NCBI RefSeq assembly: GCF_900475595.1
Contig: NZ_LS483397.1
Span: 1,911,602 to 1,975,601 of the forward strand
DNA from: Streptococcus uberis
Lineage (GTDB): Bacteria; Bacillota; Bacilli; Lactobacillales; Streptococcaceae
Reading direction: 5' to 3'
DNA length: 64,000 nt
Part shown: piece after piece, positions 9,482-19,217 of the stretch
Layout: each line of letters begins with the position of its first letter
How positions within the stretch are numbered: position 1 is the first letter of the stretch
The notes under the pieces: generated by a model
Seen by the model: only the letters and a program-made list of their open reading frames with translations
Told to the model about the DNA's origin: nothing
Database searches by the model: none
Program-made: the position numbers and the translations under genes

Positions 9482-9976
9482 ATGCAAAAACATTGTCAAG
9501 AATGTGGCACAAAACTCATTGCCAAAGAATTGGTAAACGAAGGACAAATCCCTTTTTGTGAGACCTGTGACCAATTTCGTTTCCCAAGTTTCAATACTGC
9601 TGTCAGCTTAATTGTTGTCAACCAAAGCAACGATAAGATTCTGCTCATCCAACAATATGGTCGTCCTCGAAAAATTTTAGTGGCCGGATATGTTGGCAAA
9701 GGTGAAAACCTTGAAGAAACTGCCCTACGTGAATTAAAGGAAGAAACCGGTTTGACAGGCTTGTCAATCTCTTTTAACAAAAGCCAGTTCTTTGAGCCGT
9801 CCAACACGCTTATGTGTAACTTTACAGTCTTTGTAAAAGATGATAGCGACTTTAAAGCCAATCACGAGATTGATGCCTACTACTGGTACAGCCCTGAAGA
9901 AGCCCGTCAAAACATATTCCCAAATAGTTTAGCAGCGGCTTTTTTAAATCATTATTTAGATCAGAAAAAGAGTTAA
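9482..9976 (+). CDS. Zinc-ribbon NUDIX hydrolase
   Basis: 164 residues. An N-terminal zinc ribbon has Cys pairs C5/C8 and C26/C29, followed by a NUDIX fold with the complete signature G-x5-E-x7-REL-x-EE-x-GL at residues 69-91, so the catalytic metal-binding glutamates are intact. The layout recalls NudC-type NADH pyrophosphatases but lacks their longer N-terminal part, so the substrate (NADH, nucleotide sugar or other nucleoside diphosphate derivative) is unknown. It is a single-gene unit with its own extended -10 and a strong terminator. Confidence 0.85.
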   Translation: MQKHCQECGTKLIAKELVNEGQIPFCETCDQFRFPSFNTAVSLIVVNQSNDKILLIQQYGRPRKILVAGYVGKGENLEETALRELKEETGLTGLSISFNKSQFFEPSNTLMCNFTVFVKDDSDFKANHEIDAYYWYSPEEARQNIFPNSLAAAFLNHYLDQKKS

Positions 9977-10003
9977 AAAAAGGTGCCTAAAGGCACCTTT
10001 TTC
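9976..10003. terminator. Bidirectional terminator after the NUDIX gene
   Basis: AAAAAGGTGCCT / AGGCACCTTTTT with a 2-nt loop; U-runs on both strands. Confidence 0.85.
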
Positions 10004-10006
10004 TAT

Positions 10007-10569
10007 TTAGAAAAAACTATTAATGATAAAAGTTGACAGTCCCATAATTAGACAAAAGACAAGGGTGTAAGCAACTACTATCAGTGGTTTCTGATAGGGA
10101 TATTTGGCTTTTTCTTCAATACTTTCAACCTTATCAAGAGTTTCTCCTTTAGATATGGCTAAAATTTCTTTATAAGTTTGGACCTTATTCTCTTTTTTGA
10201 ATTTTTCTAACCTTAAAGCAAAGTACATGAGGACAAGCCATTCTACAACAAGAACCAAAAAGCCAGATTTCCCCCAAAAATGAACTAAGGGATAGGCAGT
10301 AATAGCCATCAAAAGAGAACCTATGGTCATGACCCAGCCATCTCGGTTAAATTGTTTTAAATCGTCACTTTGAACAAGTTTTTTCATTTCGTCAATATCT
10401 CCTTCTACTAATTGATCTAAACTTAGCTGGAAGAGGTTCGCCAAAACAATCAAACTGTGAATGTCCGGATAGGATTTGTCATTTTCCCAATTTGAAATGG
10501 TTTGACGTGAAACATATATTTTTTCTGCTAAGTCTTCTTGAGAGAGCTCAGTTTCTTTCCAAGTTCCAT
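10007..10569 (-). pseudogene. XRE-family membrane-associated regulator, frameshifted near its start
   Basis: An XRE helix-turn-helix (SQEDLAEKIYVSRQTISNWE, followed by NDKSYPDIHSLIVLANLFQ) fused to a C-terminal region with three hydrophobic helices. The proper start (ATG 10569, SD GGAGAAAAA, reading MELGKKL) is in a different frame from the HTH and stops at 10528 after 13 codons. The junction lies at a GAAACT hexamer (10550-10555); the expected gene has two such hexamers in different phases here, so a deletion between direct repeats of a length that is one more than a multiple of three explains the shift. Without the first HTH helix the DNA-binding domain is lost; the rest is open and could start at TTG 10453. 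Confidence 0.75.
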
Positions 10570-10771
10570 TTTTTCTCCTTTCAGCTTAAGTTTATCTTAG
10601 TGGAGGTTTCTTAACTATCAAATGTCTTTGACATTGGCTTGATTCAGACCTTATTTCTTGTCTAATTGCTTTTACTTTACACCATCGTCAACTAATTGAC
10701 AAGCCTAGTCCAGAATGTATTTAATAAAAACAATATGTTACAATAAATAGACTATCATCTAGGAGGAAATA

Positions 10772-11614
10772 ATGGTTTCATTTTTAGGTCGTCTTCTTAA
10801 AGGTATGATTATTGCCTTAGGTTTTATATTACCCGGTGTTTCTGGTGGTGTTCTGGCAGCTGTTTTAGGCATTTATGAACGCTTAATTCGCTTTATTGCC
10901 CATATCCGTGATAATTTTTGGGAGAATCTTATCTTCTTTTTTCCCGTTGGTATCGGCGGTATCTTGGGAATTGCTCTCTTTTCATTTCCAGTAGAATACT
11001 TGCTTAGCCATTACCAAGTTCCAGTTTTATGGGGCTTTGCGGGGGCTATTATTGGAACCCTACCAAGTTTATTTGAAGAATCAACACAAAAATCAAAAAG
11101 AGATAAGGTCGATATCATCTTTTTAGTGGCAACTTTTGTCATTTCTGGACTTTTTCTCTATTTCCTCAACGACTTGACTGGAACAATTCCAGCCAATTTT
11201 ATGACCTTCATATTAGCAGGAGCTTTGATTGCTCTTGGGGTCCTCGTTCCAGGTTTAAGTCCTTCTAATCTTTTGTTGATTATGGGACTATACACTCCTA
11301 TGCTCAAAGGCTTTAAAGGGCTTGATTTAACTGGAACCTTCTTACCTATCGCCATTGGTGGGCTATTAGCTATGGCTGCCTTCTCAAAAGTCATGGATTA
11401 CGCCCTTGACCACTACCACTCCCGTGTTTATCACTTGATTATCGGGATTATCTTATCGAGCACCCTCTTGATTCTGATTCCCGTTCCTAATAGTCCTGAG
11501 GCTATTGATTATAGCGGAGCAGGATTATTGACTTGGGGACTGGCTTTGCTTCTATTTGGCCTAGGCATCTGGTTGGGACTTTGGATGAGTCAATTAGAGA
11601 GCAAGTACAAATAA
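10772..11614 (+). CDS. popT: DUF368 polyprenyl-phosphate transporter (PopT-like)
   Basis: 280 residues of almost continuous hydrophobic helices (about nine) with the DUF368 hallmarks near both halves: GFILPGVSGGVLAAVLGIYE at about residue 17 and GVLVPGLSPSNLLLIMGLY at about 154, an inverted-repeat-like duplication. DUF368 proteins have been assigned as undecaprenyl-phosphate flippases (PopT) that return the lipid carrier across the membrane for wall synthesis. Start ATG 10772 with AGGAGG. It stands alone, with a terminator behind it. The family call is firm; the physiological role here follows the family. Confidence 0.82.
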   Translation: MVSFLGRLLKGMIIALGFILPGVSGGVLAAVLGIYERLIRFIAHIRDNFWENLIFFFPVGIGGILGIALFSFPVEYLLSHYQVPVLWGFAGAIIGTLPSLFEESTQKSKRDKVDIIFLVATFVISGLFLYFLNDLTGTIPANFMTFILAGALIALGVLVPGLSPSNLLLIMGLYTPMLKGFKGLDLTGTFLPIAIGGLLAMAAFSKVMDYALDHYHSRVYHLIIGIILSSTLLILIPVPNSPEAIDYSGAGLLTWGLALLLFGLGIWLGLWMSQLESKYK

Positions 11615-11640
11615 AAAGTTGGAATAATTTCCAACTTTTT
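11613..11640. terminator. Bidirectional terminator after the DUF368 gene
   Basis: AAAAAGTTGGAA-TAAT-TTCCAACTTTTT, a 12-bp perfect stem shared by convergent genes. Confidence 0.88.
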
Positions 11641-11643
11641 TCT

Positions 11644-13845
11644 TTAGTCGAAGATGCTTGGGCCATACAAATCGAACAAATGATAGGCTAGCAAGAGGTT
11701 AAAGTGAGAATGTTCCTCATTAATATCAAAACCAAGGATGTCTTTAATTTTTTCTAAGCGGTAAAGTAAGGTTGAACGGTGTATATAAAGTTTGTCTGAG
11801 CTGGCTTTAATCTGACATTGATTCTCCAAATAAACACGTAATGTTTGGAACAAATCTAATGATTGGTCTTTTGAGAATGACCAGATGTCGCCTATTTGTG
11901 ACTTAACAAAAAGTTTTGAATCATTACTTTGGGTTAAGGTGTTAAGTAGGGAATATGATCCAAGTTCACTAAATGAGGCCACCTGTTTACCATATGCCGT
12001 ATTTTGCATAACATTTAAGACATGTTGGGCTTTTTTATAACTGTCTCGATAATCAACAATATGTTTGACACTGCTACCAACAGCTAACCAAAGATTCACT
12101 TGTTCTGGTTGATGTTTTTGCAGATAATCGTAGAGCTTTTCCCAGTAATTGTTATCTGAGAGGCTTTCTTGCGGTTTGAAAAGGAGAAGTTTTCCTTTAA
12201 ATATGGCTGAAATCAGTTGTTTATCATAACTATTCAAATGATACACCATTTCATTAAAGAGTTTATTACGCTGAATCCGTTGATTAATGAGGTCTTGGTG
12301 ATTAACTTCTTGACTATGGACATCAACGATAGCAACGGTATGATATTGATTGATATCAAAATTGAAATAAGAGGCATAGTCAATAATTTGATCCATCTCA
12401 TCACGCGCCTTACTTGACAAGAGTGCTCCGACAAATGAATTTTTCAATTGGTTTAGGGCATCTCGCTCAATCTTATATTTCATAAAGAAGGTCGCATAGA
12501 TACTTATGGCCATAGAAATGGCTAAGCTAAAGTTTTCTTGATTGCTTGGTCGATTTCTTTGACTATAAACCAGGTATCCTAATACTTCTCTGTCACCTTC
12601 AATTTTATTAAAAACCAATTCTTCTTCTTCGACAATGAGTGTAAACCTTGCTGGTTTGTGTTGATAGCTTGCCTTTTCTGTTTGAATCTTTTCAACAATT
12701 GATGCTAGTGGTAATGTGCTTTCTGGCAACTGATTGAAAGCTGATAGATTAAAAAATGGATCAAAAACCAGTACATCATTCATGATAAATTCTGACAGTA
12801 CTTGGTTCATATCATCGATGTCAACTTGGTCAATCGATTTTTTGATAAGATTCGTTTGCAGCGTCAGCAATTCTTCTAAAGCCTTACGACGTTCAAATTC
12901 ACTCCGCCTTAAAGATAAGTTTTCATACATGGCGCTAAAGTAATTTGTGTAGGTTTGAAGGAGTTCAAAATCCTTAGCCGAGAAGATGTTATCTCTTGCT
13001 TTTTGACAAAGCATAGCGCCAACAAGGTGGTTATTGATGGTAATCGGAAGTGTTATCTGTGAAAAACCTATTTGTTCAACATGAGGAAAGTAATCTCTAA
13101 GGGCATTTCCTCTGCTAAGCCGTATGTAGTCATCGTCTGGTACATAGCCAAATGTAGGTTTTTGTAAGAGTAATGCTTCGCGTGTCTCATCTAACAAATA
13201 GATGCCTGTATAATGTGTTTTAGCTTCTCGTCCTGATAAATTAACAACTTGATCCAATAAGTCTTCAATGGAATTCTGCATCATTAGTTGATGAGCGGAA
13301 TGGGTAATCAGACGAAGATCTTTCTGACTATTTTCATTTTTTTGGATCATGTCCATTGCTATAGCAACGTATTCCCCTAATTCTTTGAAAACTGTCCGCA
13401 TTTCATCAATAAAGGGTCTATCATCAAAATATCCAACGATAATCAATCCCTGATTGGAATTATTTTCCGTGATTGGAATGGTAAACCAAGAAGCAATATT
13501 ATGATCTTCAAAGTATTTAACTAAAATGGAATTTTCTTTTAAAAGATTATCATCTGATTTTATGCTCTGTTGGTATAATATTTGATTAACCTTATCAGTT
13601 GGGTAGGGAAAAATAGATCGAATAGATTCAACCCCACTCAAATAGTGCAAACGGAGATAACCTTTGACATTCAAGCCAATACAAACAAAATCTGCTGCTA
13701 AAATTTCTCTAAAACTTTCACCAACAATTGTTAAAATCTCGTCTCTTGAATTACGATTTAACAATTGGCGCGATGTCATCTTTAGATGACTTTCAATGTT
13801 TTCAATAAATTTTTCACGGCTTTTACTTGTTATCATTTTTTTCAT
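11644..13845 (-). CDS. GAF-domain PucR/CdaR-type transcriptional regulator
   Basis: 733 residues. Two GAF-like modules (about 20-170 and 180-310) are followed by a helical linker, a GGDEF-like/PucR middle domain (about 460-620) and a C-terminal PucR helix-turn-helix (about 660-725: YIHRSTLLYRLEKIKDILG). PucR/CdaR regulators sense small molecules through the N-terminal region and usually activate the catabolic operon beside them. It is separated from the acyl-CoA operon by a terminator and transcribed in the same direction, so it is the best local candidate regulator of that operon; this is inference. A cre-like site overlaps its promoter. Confidence 0.8.
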   Translation of the reverse strand: MKKMITSKSREKFIENIESHLKMTSRQLLNRNSRDEILTIVGESFREILAADFVCIGLNVKGYLRLHYLSGVESIRSIFPYPTDKVNQILYQQSIKSDDNLLKENSILVKYFEDHNIASWFTIPITENNSNQGLIIVGYFDDRPFIDEMRTVFKELGEYVAIAMDMIQKNENSQKDLRLITHSAHQLMMQNSIEDLLDQVVNLSGREAKTHYTGIYLLDETREALLLQKPTFGYVPDDDYIRLSRGNALRDYFPHVEQIGFSQITLPITINNHLVGAMLCQKARDNIFSAKDFELLQTYTNYFSAMYENLSLRRSEFERRKALEELLTLQTNLIKKSIDQVDIDDMNQVLSEFIMNDVLVFDPFFNLSAFNQLPESTLPLASIVEKIQTEKASYQHKPARFTLIVEEEELVFNKIEGDREVLGYLVYSQRNRPSNQENFSLAISMAISIYATFFMKYKIERDALNQLKNSFVGALLSSKARDEMDQIIDYASYFNFDINQYHTVAIVDVHSQEVNHQDLINQRIQRNKLFNEMVYHLNSYDKQLISAIFKGKLLLFKPQESLSDNNYWEKLYDYLQKHQPEQVNLWLAVGSSVKHIVDYRDSYKKAQHVLNVMQNTAYGKQVASFSELGSYSLLNTLTQSNDSKLFVKSQIGDIWSFSKDQSLDLFQTLRVYLENQCQIKASSDKLYIHRSTLLYRLEKIKDILGFDINEEHSHFNLLLAYHLFDLYGPSIFD

Positions 13846-13878
13846 TTTTTAAAGCCACCTTCTTCCTCATTCCCTTCT

Positions 13879-13907
13879 ATTGTAAACAATGAAAGCCGTT
13901 TCAACAA
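13879..13907 (-). promoter_or_regulatory. Promoter of the PucR-type gene with cre-like site
   Basis: Minus strand TTGTTG (13907-13902), 17-bp spacer, TACAAT (13884-13879). TGAAACGGCTTTCA (13903-13890) covers the -35 edge and spacer and differs from the CcpA cre consensus at one central position, suggesting but not proving catabolite control. Confidence 0.4.
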
Positions 13908-13920
13908 CTTATTTGCATAA

Positions 13921-13951
13921 AAAAGAATCCCTTTTAACAAAGAGATTCTTT
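13921..13951 (-). terminator. Terminator of the acyl-CoA operon
   Basis: AAAAGAATC...GATTCTTTT stem with an inner CTTT/AAAG pairing; the minus strand carries a TTTTTT tail after it. Confidence 0.75.
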
Positions 13952-13957
13952 TTGTGT

Positions 13958-15532
13958 TTAATGACTTTCTTTAGCGTCAATAATTGAAGCTAGTTTGCCC
14001 CAATTTTCACTGAAGATTCCTGAATCCATCACTTTTAAATCTTCCGAAATTGCTGGTTCAAACTCCATTTGATCCAAAATATCAGTTTGTAAGTCAACAC
14101 CTGGTGCTATTTCAATAAGTCGCACTTGACCTTTATGAAGATCAAATACAGCACGTTCAGTGACATACAACACTTCTTGACCTGATTCTGTTGCATACTC
14201 ACCAGAGAAACTTACTTGTTCAACATTTTTGATGAATTTTGGTCCACGACCTTGATCATCAATAACTAATTTACCATTTTCACAGTGTACTTTACCACCT
14301 ACTGTAAAGGTACCAATAAAGACAATCCTCTTGGTGTTTTGTGAAATATTAATGAAACCACCTGGTCCCGGTACTTTAGGTCCAAACTTAGTCACATTGT
14401 TATTTCCATATTGGTCAATTTCACCAATCCCTAGGACTGTTAAGTCCAATCCATTACCATCATAGTAATCAAACTGATTTGTCATTGGAATAGAAGCTTC
14501 ATGGTTCAATGCCGAACCGAAGTCTAAACCAACTGCAGGGATTCCTCCCCAAAGACCCATTTCAAGAGTGGCATGATAACGGTCACTAACACCCTCTTCG
14601 GCAGCCACTTGGGCCACCATATCTGGTGAACCAAAACCTAAATTAATGGTATCCCCAGGACGTAATTCCATGGCTGCACGACGTGCAGTAATTTTACGTG
14701 TTGTTAATGGTGCAGGAACAACTTTATCTTGGTTAACTGGTACTTTAACGTCACCACATAGAGCTGGGTCATAGATTGTTCCCATGGTTTGCTTATGGTA
14801 CTCATCTTCACCAATAACCACATAGTCTACTAAACCAAATGGAATTTGAACATCTTTCGGATGAATTTGACCATTTTGAACCACTTTTTTAACTTGGCAG
14901 ACAACAATTCCACCAGAATTTTTAGTAGCCATTGCCAATTCCAATTGTTCTAATTTACACGTTTCATCTTTTAGTGAAATATTTCCATTTTCATCAGAAT
15001 ATGTTCCACGGATAAAGGCAACATCAATTTTTAGGTTAGGATAATGTAACCATTCTTCACCATTAAATTCGACCAATTTGATTAATTCTTCTTTAGTAAT
15101 AGTTGTTGATTTTGAGCCTTCAAGACGAGGGTCAACAAAGGTTTTTAAGCCAACTTTGGAAAGATATGGTTTACGACCTGCAATAGCTCGATAAAGTTGT
15201 GTGATAACACCTTGAGGCCATAAGTAAACTTCGTATTCGTTGTTAACAATTTTTTCAACCATACCTGGCGAAGAGCCTACATGTCCAGCAATAATACGTT
15301 TTACCATACCCGGTGCTGTCATATGGTCTGCTCCACGTCCATACTGGTTGTTACCAATGCCACAAGACCACATAAATGTAATATCTTTAGGATGTTGTTC
15401 CTCAGCATAACGCTCTTCAACACCAATAAGCAACTGCTCAGGTAAACCACCCAAACCAAAAGTTAGAGTCGCAAGCAAGGCTCCATCTTTAACAAGATTA
15501 GCTGCTTCTCTGTAACTAATCAATTTTTCCAT
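13958..15532 (-). CDS. Family I acyl-CoA:carboxylate CoA-transferase
   Basis: 524 residues combining both halves of family I CoA-transferases in one chain (the YdiF/propionate CoA-transferase arrangement). The N-terminal half has the glycine-rich TLTFGLGGLPEQLL, and the C-terminal half has LEMGLWGGIPAVG, whose glutamate fits the catalytic residue, then FDYYDGNGLDLTVLGIG and GPGGFINISQ. It swaps CoA between an acyl-CoA and acetate or another short acid. As the last gene of the operon it could release the beta-oxidation product or activate short-chain acids. The substrate cannot be read. Confidence 0.88.
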   Translation of the reverse strand: MEKLISYREAANLVKDGALLATLTFGLGGLPEQLLIGVEERYAEEQHPKDITFMWSCGIGNNQYGRGADHMTAPGMVKRIIAGHVGSSPGMVEKIVNNEYEVYLWPQGVITQLYRAIAGRKPYLSKVGLKTFVDPRLEGSKSTTITKEELIKLVEFNGEEWLHYPNLKIDVAFIRGTYSDENGNISLKDETCKLEQLELAMATKNSGGIVVCQVKKVVQNGQIHPKDVQIPFGLVDYVVIGEDEYHKQTMGTIYDPALCGDVKVPVNQDKVVPAPLTTRKITARRAAMELRPGDTINLGFGSPDMVAQVAAEEGVSDRYHATLEMGLWGGIPAVGLDFGSALNHEASIPMTNQFDYYDGNGLDLTVLGIGEIDQYGNNNVTKFGPKVPGPGGFINISQNTKRIVFIGTFTVGGKVHCENGKLVIDDQGRGPKFIKNVEQVSFSGEYATESGQEVLYVTERAVFDLHKGQVRLIEIAPGVDLQTDILDQMEFEPAISEDLKVMDSGIFSENWGKLASIIDAKESH

Positions 15533-15558
15533 ATCGTTTCCTCTTACAAATTTTTCTA

Positions 15559-17097
15559 TTACATGATAATTTGTTGTACTTTTTCACGACTAGCGTGCTT
15601 AGCTTCTTCATCTTTAGCCATTTCAAGTAAGGCTTTCTTGTCAATTTTTCCAATTGGAGTTTTTGGAAATTCCTTTAATATGTAGTATCGTTTTGGTGTT
15701 TTGTAACCAGCAAGATAATCCTGGACAAATGTTTTGATATTATCTAAAGAAGTCAATCGATCATCTTTTAAGATAATAGCAGCAACAACACTCTCACCCC
15801 ACTGAGCAACAGGTATTCCAAATACGACAGAATCCATTATTTCGGGATGTTTATTCAGGATATTTTCCACTTCAGAGGGATAAACGTTTTCTCCACCAGT
15901 AATGATCATCTCCTTACTGCGTCCAACAATAAAGTAATCACCATCCTCATCCTTTTTAGCTAAATCACCTGTATAAACATATCCATCTTTAAGGGTTTTA
16001 GCAGTTTCTTCTGGTTTATTCCAATAACCTGAGAAACGCGACTCATTACTAATAATTAATTCACCAACTTCTCCATCAGGAACATCTTGCCCAAGAGAAT
16101 CAACAAGTCTTACATTGTTAAAAAGAATTGGTTTACCAACAGTTGTTGGTTTCCTTCTTTGTTTTACAGGATCAATGGCAAAATTATTTGGTCCAATTTC
16201 TGTTAACCCATAAGAATTGACTAATGGCAACCCTTGATCTGCAAACAAACGATAGACTTTTTCAGATAGCGGAGCTCCTCCTGAGATAATAAATTCAAGA
16301 GAGTTAAAATTTTCTCTTTGGAAAAGGGGCGAGTCAGCTAACATATAACACATTGTTGGTACAAAAAAGGCTTTTGTTGGTTTAAAATCTCTAATAATTT
16401 CAATCGTTTCATCAGTATAAAAGAAACGTTGTATAATAATTTGTCCCCCAGCCATTAAGATTGGAACAGTGAAACAAAACAGGCCTGCTGTATGAAACAT
16501 AGGAGTCGTTGTCATACCGCGATCTTTTGAAGAGATATTCCAACTTGGAATACTATTTAAAGCATTCATAATGATAGCCTTGTGGCTAATCATTGCTCCT
16601 TTAGGTAATCCCGTTGTACCACTTGTATAGATTAGTACAGCAGTGTCTTCACGTTTAAATTCCTTCAGTGGGATGGTTTTTGTCTGATTAGGATCAACGA
16701 GCTCATTGTAGACTTCTGAATCAATATCAATATCTAATAAGTTCTCTTCTATCAAGTTTAGACGTGTCTTATGAATTCTTGAATAAAAGATTAACTTAGG
16801 ATCAGAGTCTTTGATAATTTGATGAATTTCAGTATCCCTTAATCGCCAATTCAACGGAACAAAGATTGCTCCTATTTTGGTACAAGCAAACAAGAGATCA
16901 AAATGAGCAATATCATTGGAAGAAAACAAGGCTATACGATCACCTGGTAGAACTCCACGTGACAGTAAATAAGAAGCAAGATTTATAGCACGTTGATTCA
17001 TTTGTTCAAAAGTCCAAGTATGGCCTTTCTCAGCTTCAATAATAGCGACTTTTGAGCCACTCAAACGTGCACGTTCAGAAAACCAATCATTTGTCAC
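15559..17097 (-). CDS. Acyl-CoA synthetase (AMP-forming)
   Basis: 512 residues of the ANL superfamily, with the P-loop YTSGTTGLPKGAMISHK (about 165-181), NSYGLTEIGP, the adenylate aspartate in YTGDLAKKDEDGDY and the C-terminal hinge and lysine loops (GRSKEMIITGGENVYPSE; KTPIGKIDKKAL). It activates a fatty or other carboxylic acid to its CoA thioester using ATP, the entry step for the oxidative genes around it. The start is GTG 17097, with GGAG 7 nt upstream; the ATG overlapping it at 17099 meets a stop at once. Chain length of the substrate is unknown. Confidence 0.9.
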   Translation of the reverse strand: MTNDWFSERARLSGSKVAIIEAEKGHTWTFEQMNQRAINLASYLLSRGVLPGDRIALFSSNDIAHFDLLFACTKIGAIFVPLNWRLRDTEIHQIIKDSDPKLIFYSRIHKTRLNLIEENLLDIDIDSEVYNELVDPNQTKTIPLKEFKREDTAVLIYTSGTTGLPKGAMISHKAIIMNALNSIPSWNISSKDRGMTTTPMFHTAGLFCFTVPILMAGGQIIIQRFFYTDETIEIIRDFKPTKAFFVPTMCYMLADSPLFQRENFNSLEFIISGGAPLSEKVYRLFADQGLPLVNSYGLTEIGPNNFAIDPVKQRRKPTTVGKPILFNNVRLVDSLGQDVPDGEVGELIISNESRFSGYWNKPEETAKTLKDGYVYTGDLAKKDEDGDYFIVGRSKEMIITGGENVYPSEVENILNKHPEIMDSVVFGIPVAQWGESVVAAIILKDDRLTSLDNIKTFVQDYLAGYKTPKRYYILKEFPKTPIGKIDKKALLEMAKDEEAKHASREKVQQIIM

Positions 17098-17145
17098 ATC
17101 TTTGCTCCTTTACATTTTTTTGGGAAAAGGAAGCATTCTTGCTTC

Positions 17146-19194
17146 TTATTTCAAACTGCTATAATCAGGACGTTTACCAGCTAATGAAGCTTCTAGTCCA
17201 ATCAGAGCTTCTTCTTTTGCAAATGTCTCATTTAAGAGAGATAATTCATAGGCGATACCTTCATCTATTGACAATTCTGCTTGTTGGTCAATCATTTCAG
17301 GAATTAATTTCACAATACCAGGACCTTTGTAAGAAATTGTTTTCGCCATTTTTTCAGCAAATTCTGAGCTTACACCATCTGCAGCTATCCCTTTTAGCGT
17401 ATTTTCAAAGTTGGCGTCAGAAAAAGCTGTGCGGATTTCATTATATTTTTCTGGGAAAGAACGATCACGATATTTATCCGGACGTCCTTCTGAAACTAAT
17501 TCTTCAATACCCTCATTAATGTTACCAGAATCCACTAATTTGGTAACAATCCCTAATTCAGCAGCATCCTTAGCGGAAATTCCTCGTCCAGTTAGAACAT
17601 AATATTTAGTCAATTCTTTACCGATTTGATGGTTTGTACGAAGCATTCCACCTAAACCTGGGTAAATACCAAGCCCACTTTCTGGGAATCCCATAGAGCC
17701 TTTTTCAGTAGCGATGATTGCTTGACAAGCAAGTGCTAATTCAGAACCACCACCTAATGATAAGCCATCAAGTAAAGCAATCGTATATTTCTTGCTTAAT
17801 TCAATGCGACGAAGTAATTTATGTCCACCTGAAGTGAAAGCATAGTTTTTATCAAGTGAATTTGTCTTAATAGCATCAACGAAGAATTTCAAGTCTGCTC
17901 CAGCGACAAAGGCTTTACCAGCTCCTGAGAAAACAATAGCGCGAACAGCATCGTCTGCTTCAGCTTTATTAAATGCTTCTTCAATTTGACCAACAACTGT
18001 TGGATTCAAAGCATTCATTGCTTCTGGACGATTAATACGAATTTTTGCAATACCATTAACAACGGAATAATCAACAAAACTAAAGTCAAACGCTTTACCT
18101 GATTCAGCTTGTTTTTTCAAGGTTTGACTAATTTCAAAACCAGGGCGTTTTTTAGCTAATTCTTCTACCATTTGGTAAGCTTTTTGAATTCCAATTTGGT
18201 TAGCTAATTGGAATGGTCCAACTTTCCAACGAAGACCAACAACAGCTCCACGATTGACATCTTCAATAGAGGCAACACCTTCATCTACTAATTTACCTGC
18301 AACACTAATAACAGTGGCTAGTAAATGGTCTTGAATAGCTTGGAATTTGCTTTCATCAACTGGGCCATCTTCTAAATCCCAGAGTTGGCGTGACTCTGTT
18401 TGCTCTTTTAAGAGTGGTGATGGGTAGTATGAGTCACTGATTTCACGACCAAGGGTATTTGCTGAATGGTAAGCTACTGGAATACCTGTAGCATTCATCA
18501 ATGCAAATGGTCCCATCCCAATTTTAAAAGCTGCACGCGCTGCTGCATCGATTGTTGCTTTATTAGCAAGACCTTCTTCAAAAAGTTTAACAGCCTCAGT
18601 TAACCAAGGAACAAAGAAACGGTTAACGGCAAAACCTGGAGCATCTTTTACAGTAATAGCTGTTTTACCATGCATATCAGAGAATTTATTAGCAATAGCA
18701 ACCGTTTCTGGACTTGTTCCTTCATGCGAAATAATTTCTAAAAGACGATTCTTTGCTGGATGGAAGAAGTAGTGCATTCCAATAAAACGATTTGGACGGT
18801 TAGTAGCTTTTGCCAAATTTTTGATATAGAAACTTGAAGTATTTGAACTTAAAATTGTTTTTTCATCACAAATCTGATCAAGTTTGCTCAAAACATCTGC
18901 TTTAACTTTTTCATCTTCAAAGACAGCTTCAATCACAAAATCAACTGATTTCACATCTTCGTAGTTTGTGGTTGGAATTAGGTTTGCTAAAGTCGCTTCA
19001 ACAAAAGCTTCCGTGAAAACCTTACGTTCTTTCCCTTGATCCAACATTTTTTTGATGATCCCCATACCACGATCAACAGCTTCTTGAGAAACATCAACTA
19101 AATAACATTTAATACCTTCTTGAGCGATTTTTTGGGCAATTCCTGAGCCCATTGTTCCTGCGCCAATGACGGCAACTGTAAATTCTTGTGTCAT
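17146..19194 (-). CDS. Bifunctional 3-hydroxyacyl-CoA dehydrogenase / enoyl-CoA hydratase
   Basis: 682 residues. The N-terminal half is an NAD-dependent 3-hydroxyacyl-CoA dehydrogenase (GAGTMGSG at 11-18, SSNTSSFYI, GMHYFFHPAKN) and the C-terminal half (about 375-682) an enoyl-CoA hydratase of the crotonase family with the oxyanion-hole segment KAFVAGADLKFF and LSLGGGSELALAC and PESGLGIYPGLGG. Domain order is dehydrogenase then hydratase, the reverse of E. coli FadB and like Firmicute FadN. It performs the two middle steps of beta-oxidation. It lies 23 nt after the thiolase gene and 48 nt before the ligase gene. Confidence 0.92.
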   Translation of the reverse strand: MTQEFTVAVIGAGTMGSGIAQKIAQEGIKCYLVDVSQEAVDRGMGIIKKMLDQGKERKVFTEAFVEATLANLIPTTNYEDVKSVDFVIEAVFEDEKVKADVLSKLDQICDEKTILSSNTSSFYIKNLAKATNRPNRFIGMHYFFHPAKNRLLEIISHEGTSPETVAIANKFSDMHGKTAITVKDAPGFAVNRFFVPWLTEAVKLFEEGLANKATIDAAARAAFKIGMGPFALMNATGIPVAYHSANTLGREISDSYYPSPLLKEQTESRQLWDLEDGPVDESKFQAIQDHLLATVISVAGKLVDEGVASIEDVNRGAVVGLRWKVGPFQLANQIGIQKAYQMVEELAKKRPGFEISQTLKKQAESGKAFDFSFVDYSVVNGIAKIRINRPEAMNALNPTVVGQIEEAFNKAEADDAVRAIVFSGAGKAFVAGADLKFFVDAIKTNSLDKNYAFTSGGHKLLRRIELSKKYTIALLDGLSLGGGSELALACQAIIATEKGSMGFPESGLGIYPGLGGMLRTNHQIGKELTKYYVLTGRGISAKDAAELGIVTKLVDSGNINEGIEELVSEGRPDKYRDRSFPEKYNEIRTAFSDANFENTLKGIAADGVSSEFAEKMAKTISYKGPGIVKLIPEMIDQQAELSIDEGIAYELSLLNETFAKEEALIGLEASLAGKRPDYSSLK

Positions 19195-19217
19195 AAAACC
19201 TCTCCCTTGTCTAAATC

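Noticed and set aside
10007..10569. Programmed frameshift in the XRE gene
   Set aside because: No slippery heptamer or downstream stimulatory structure at the junction; a deletion between GAAACT repeats is simpler.
17052..17519. 155-residue open frame on the plus strand
   Set aside because: It is the complement of the bifunctional dehydrogenase/hydratase and ligase genes, has no SD and low-complexity Leu/Ser/His composition.
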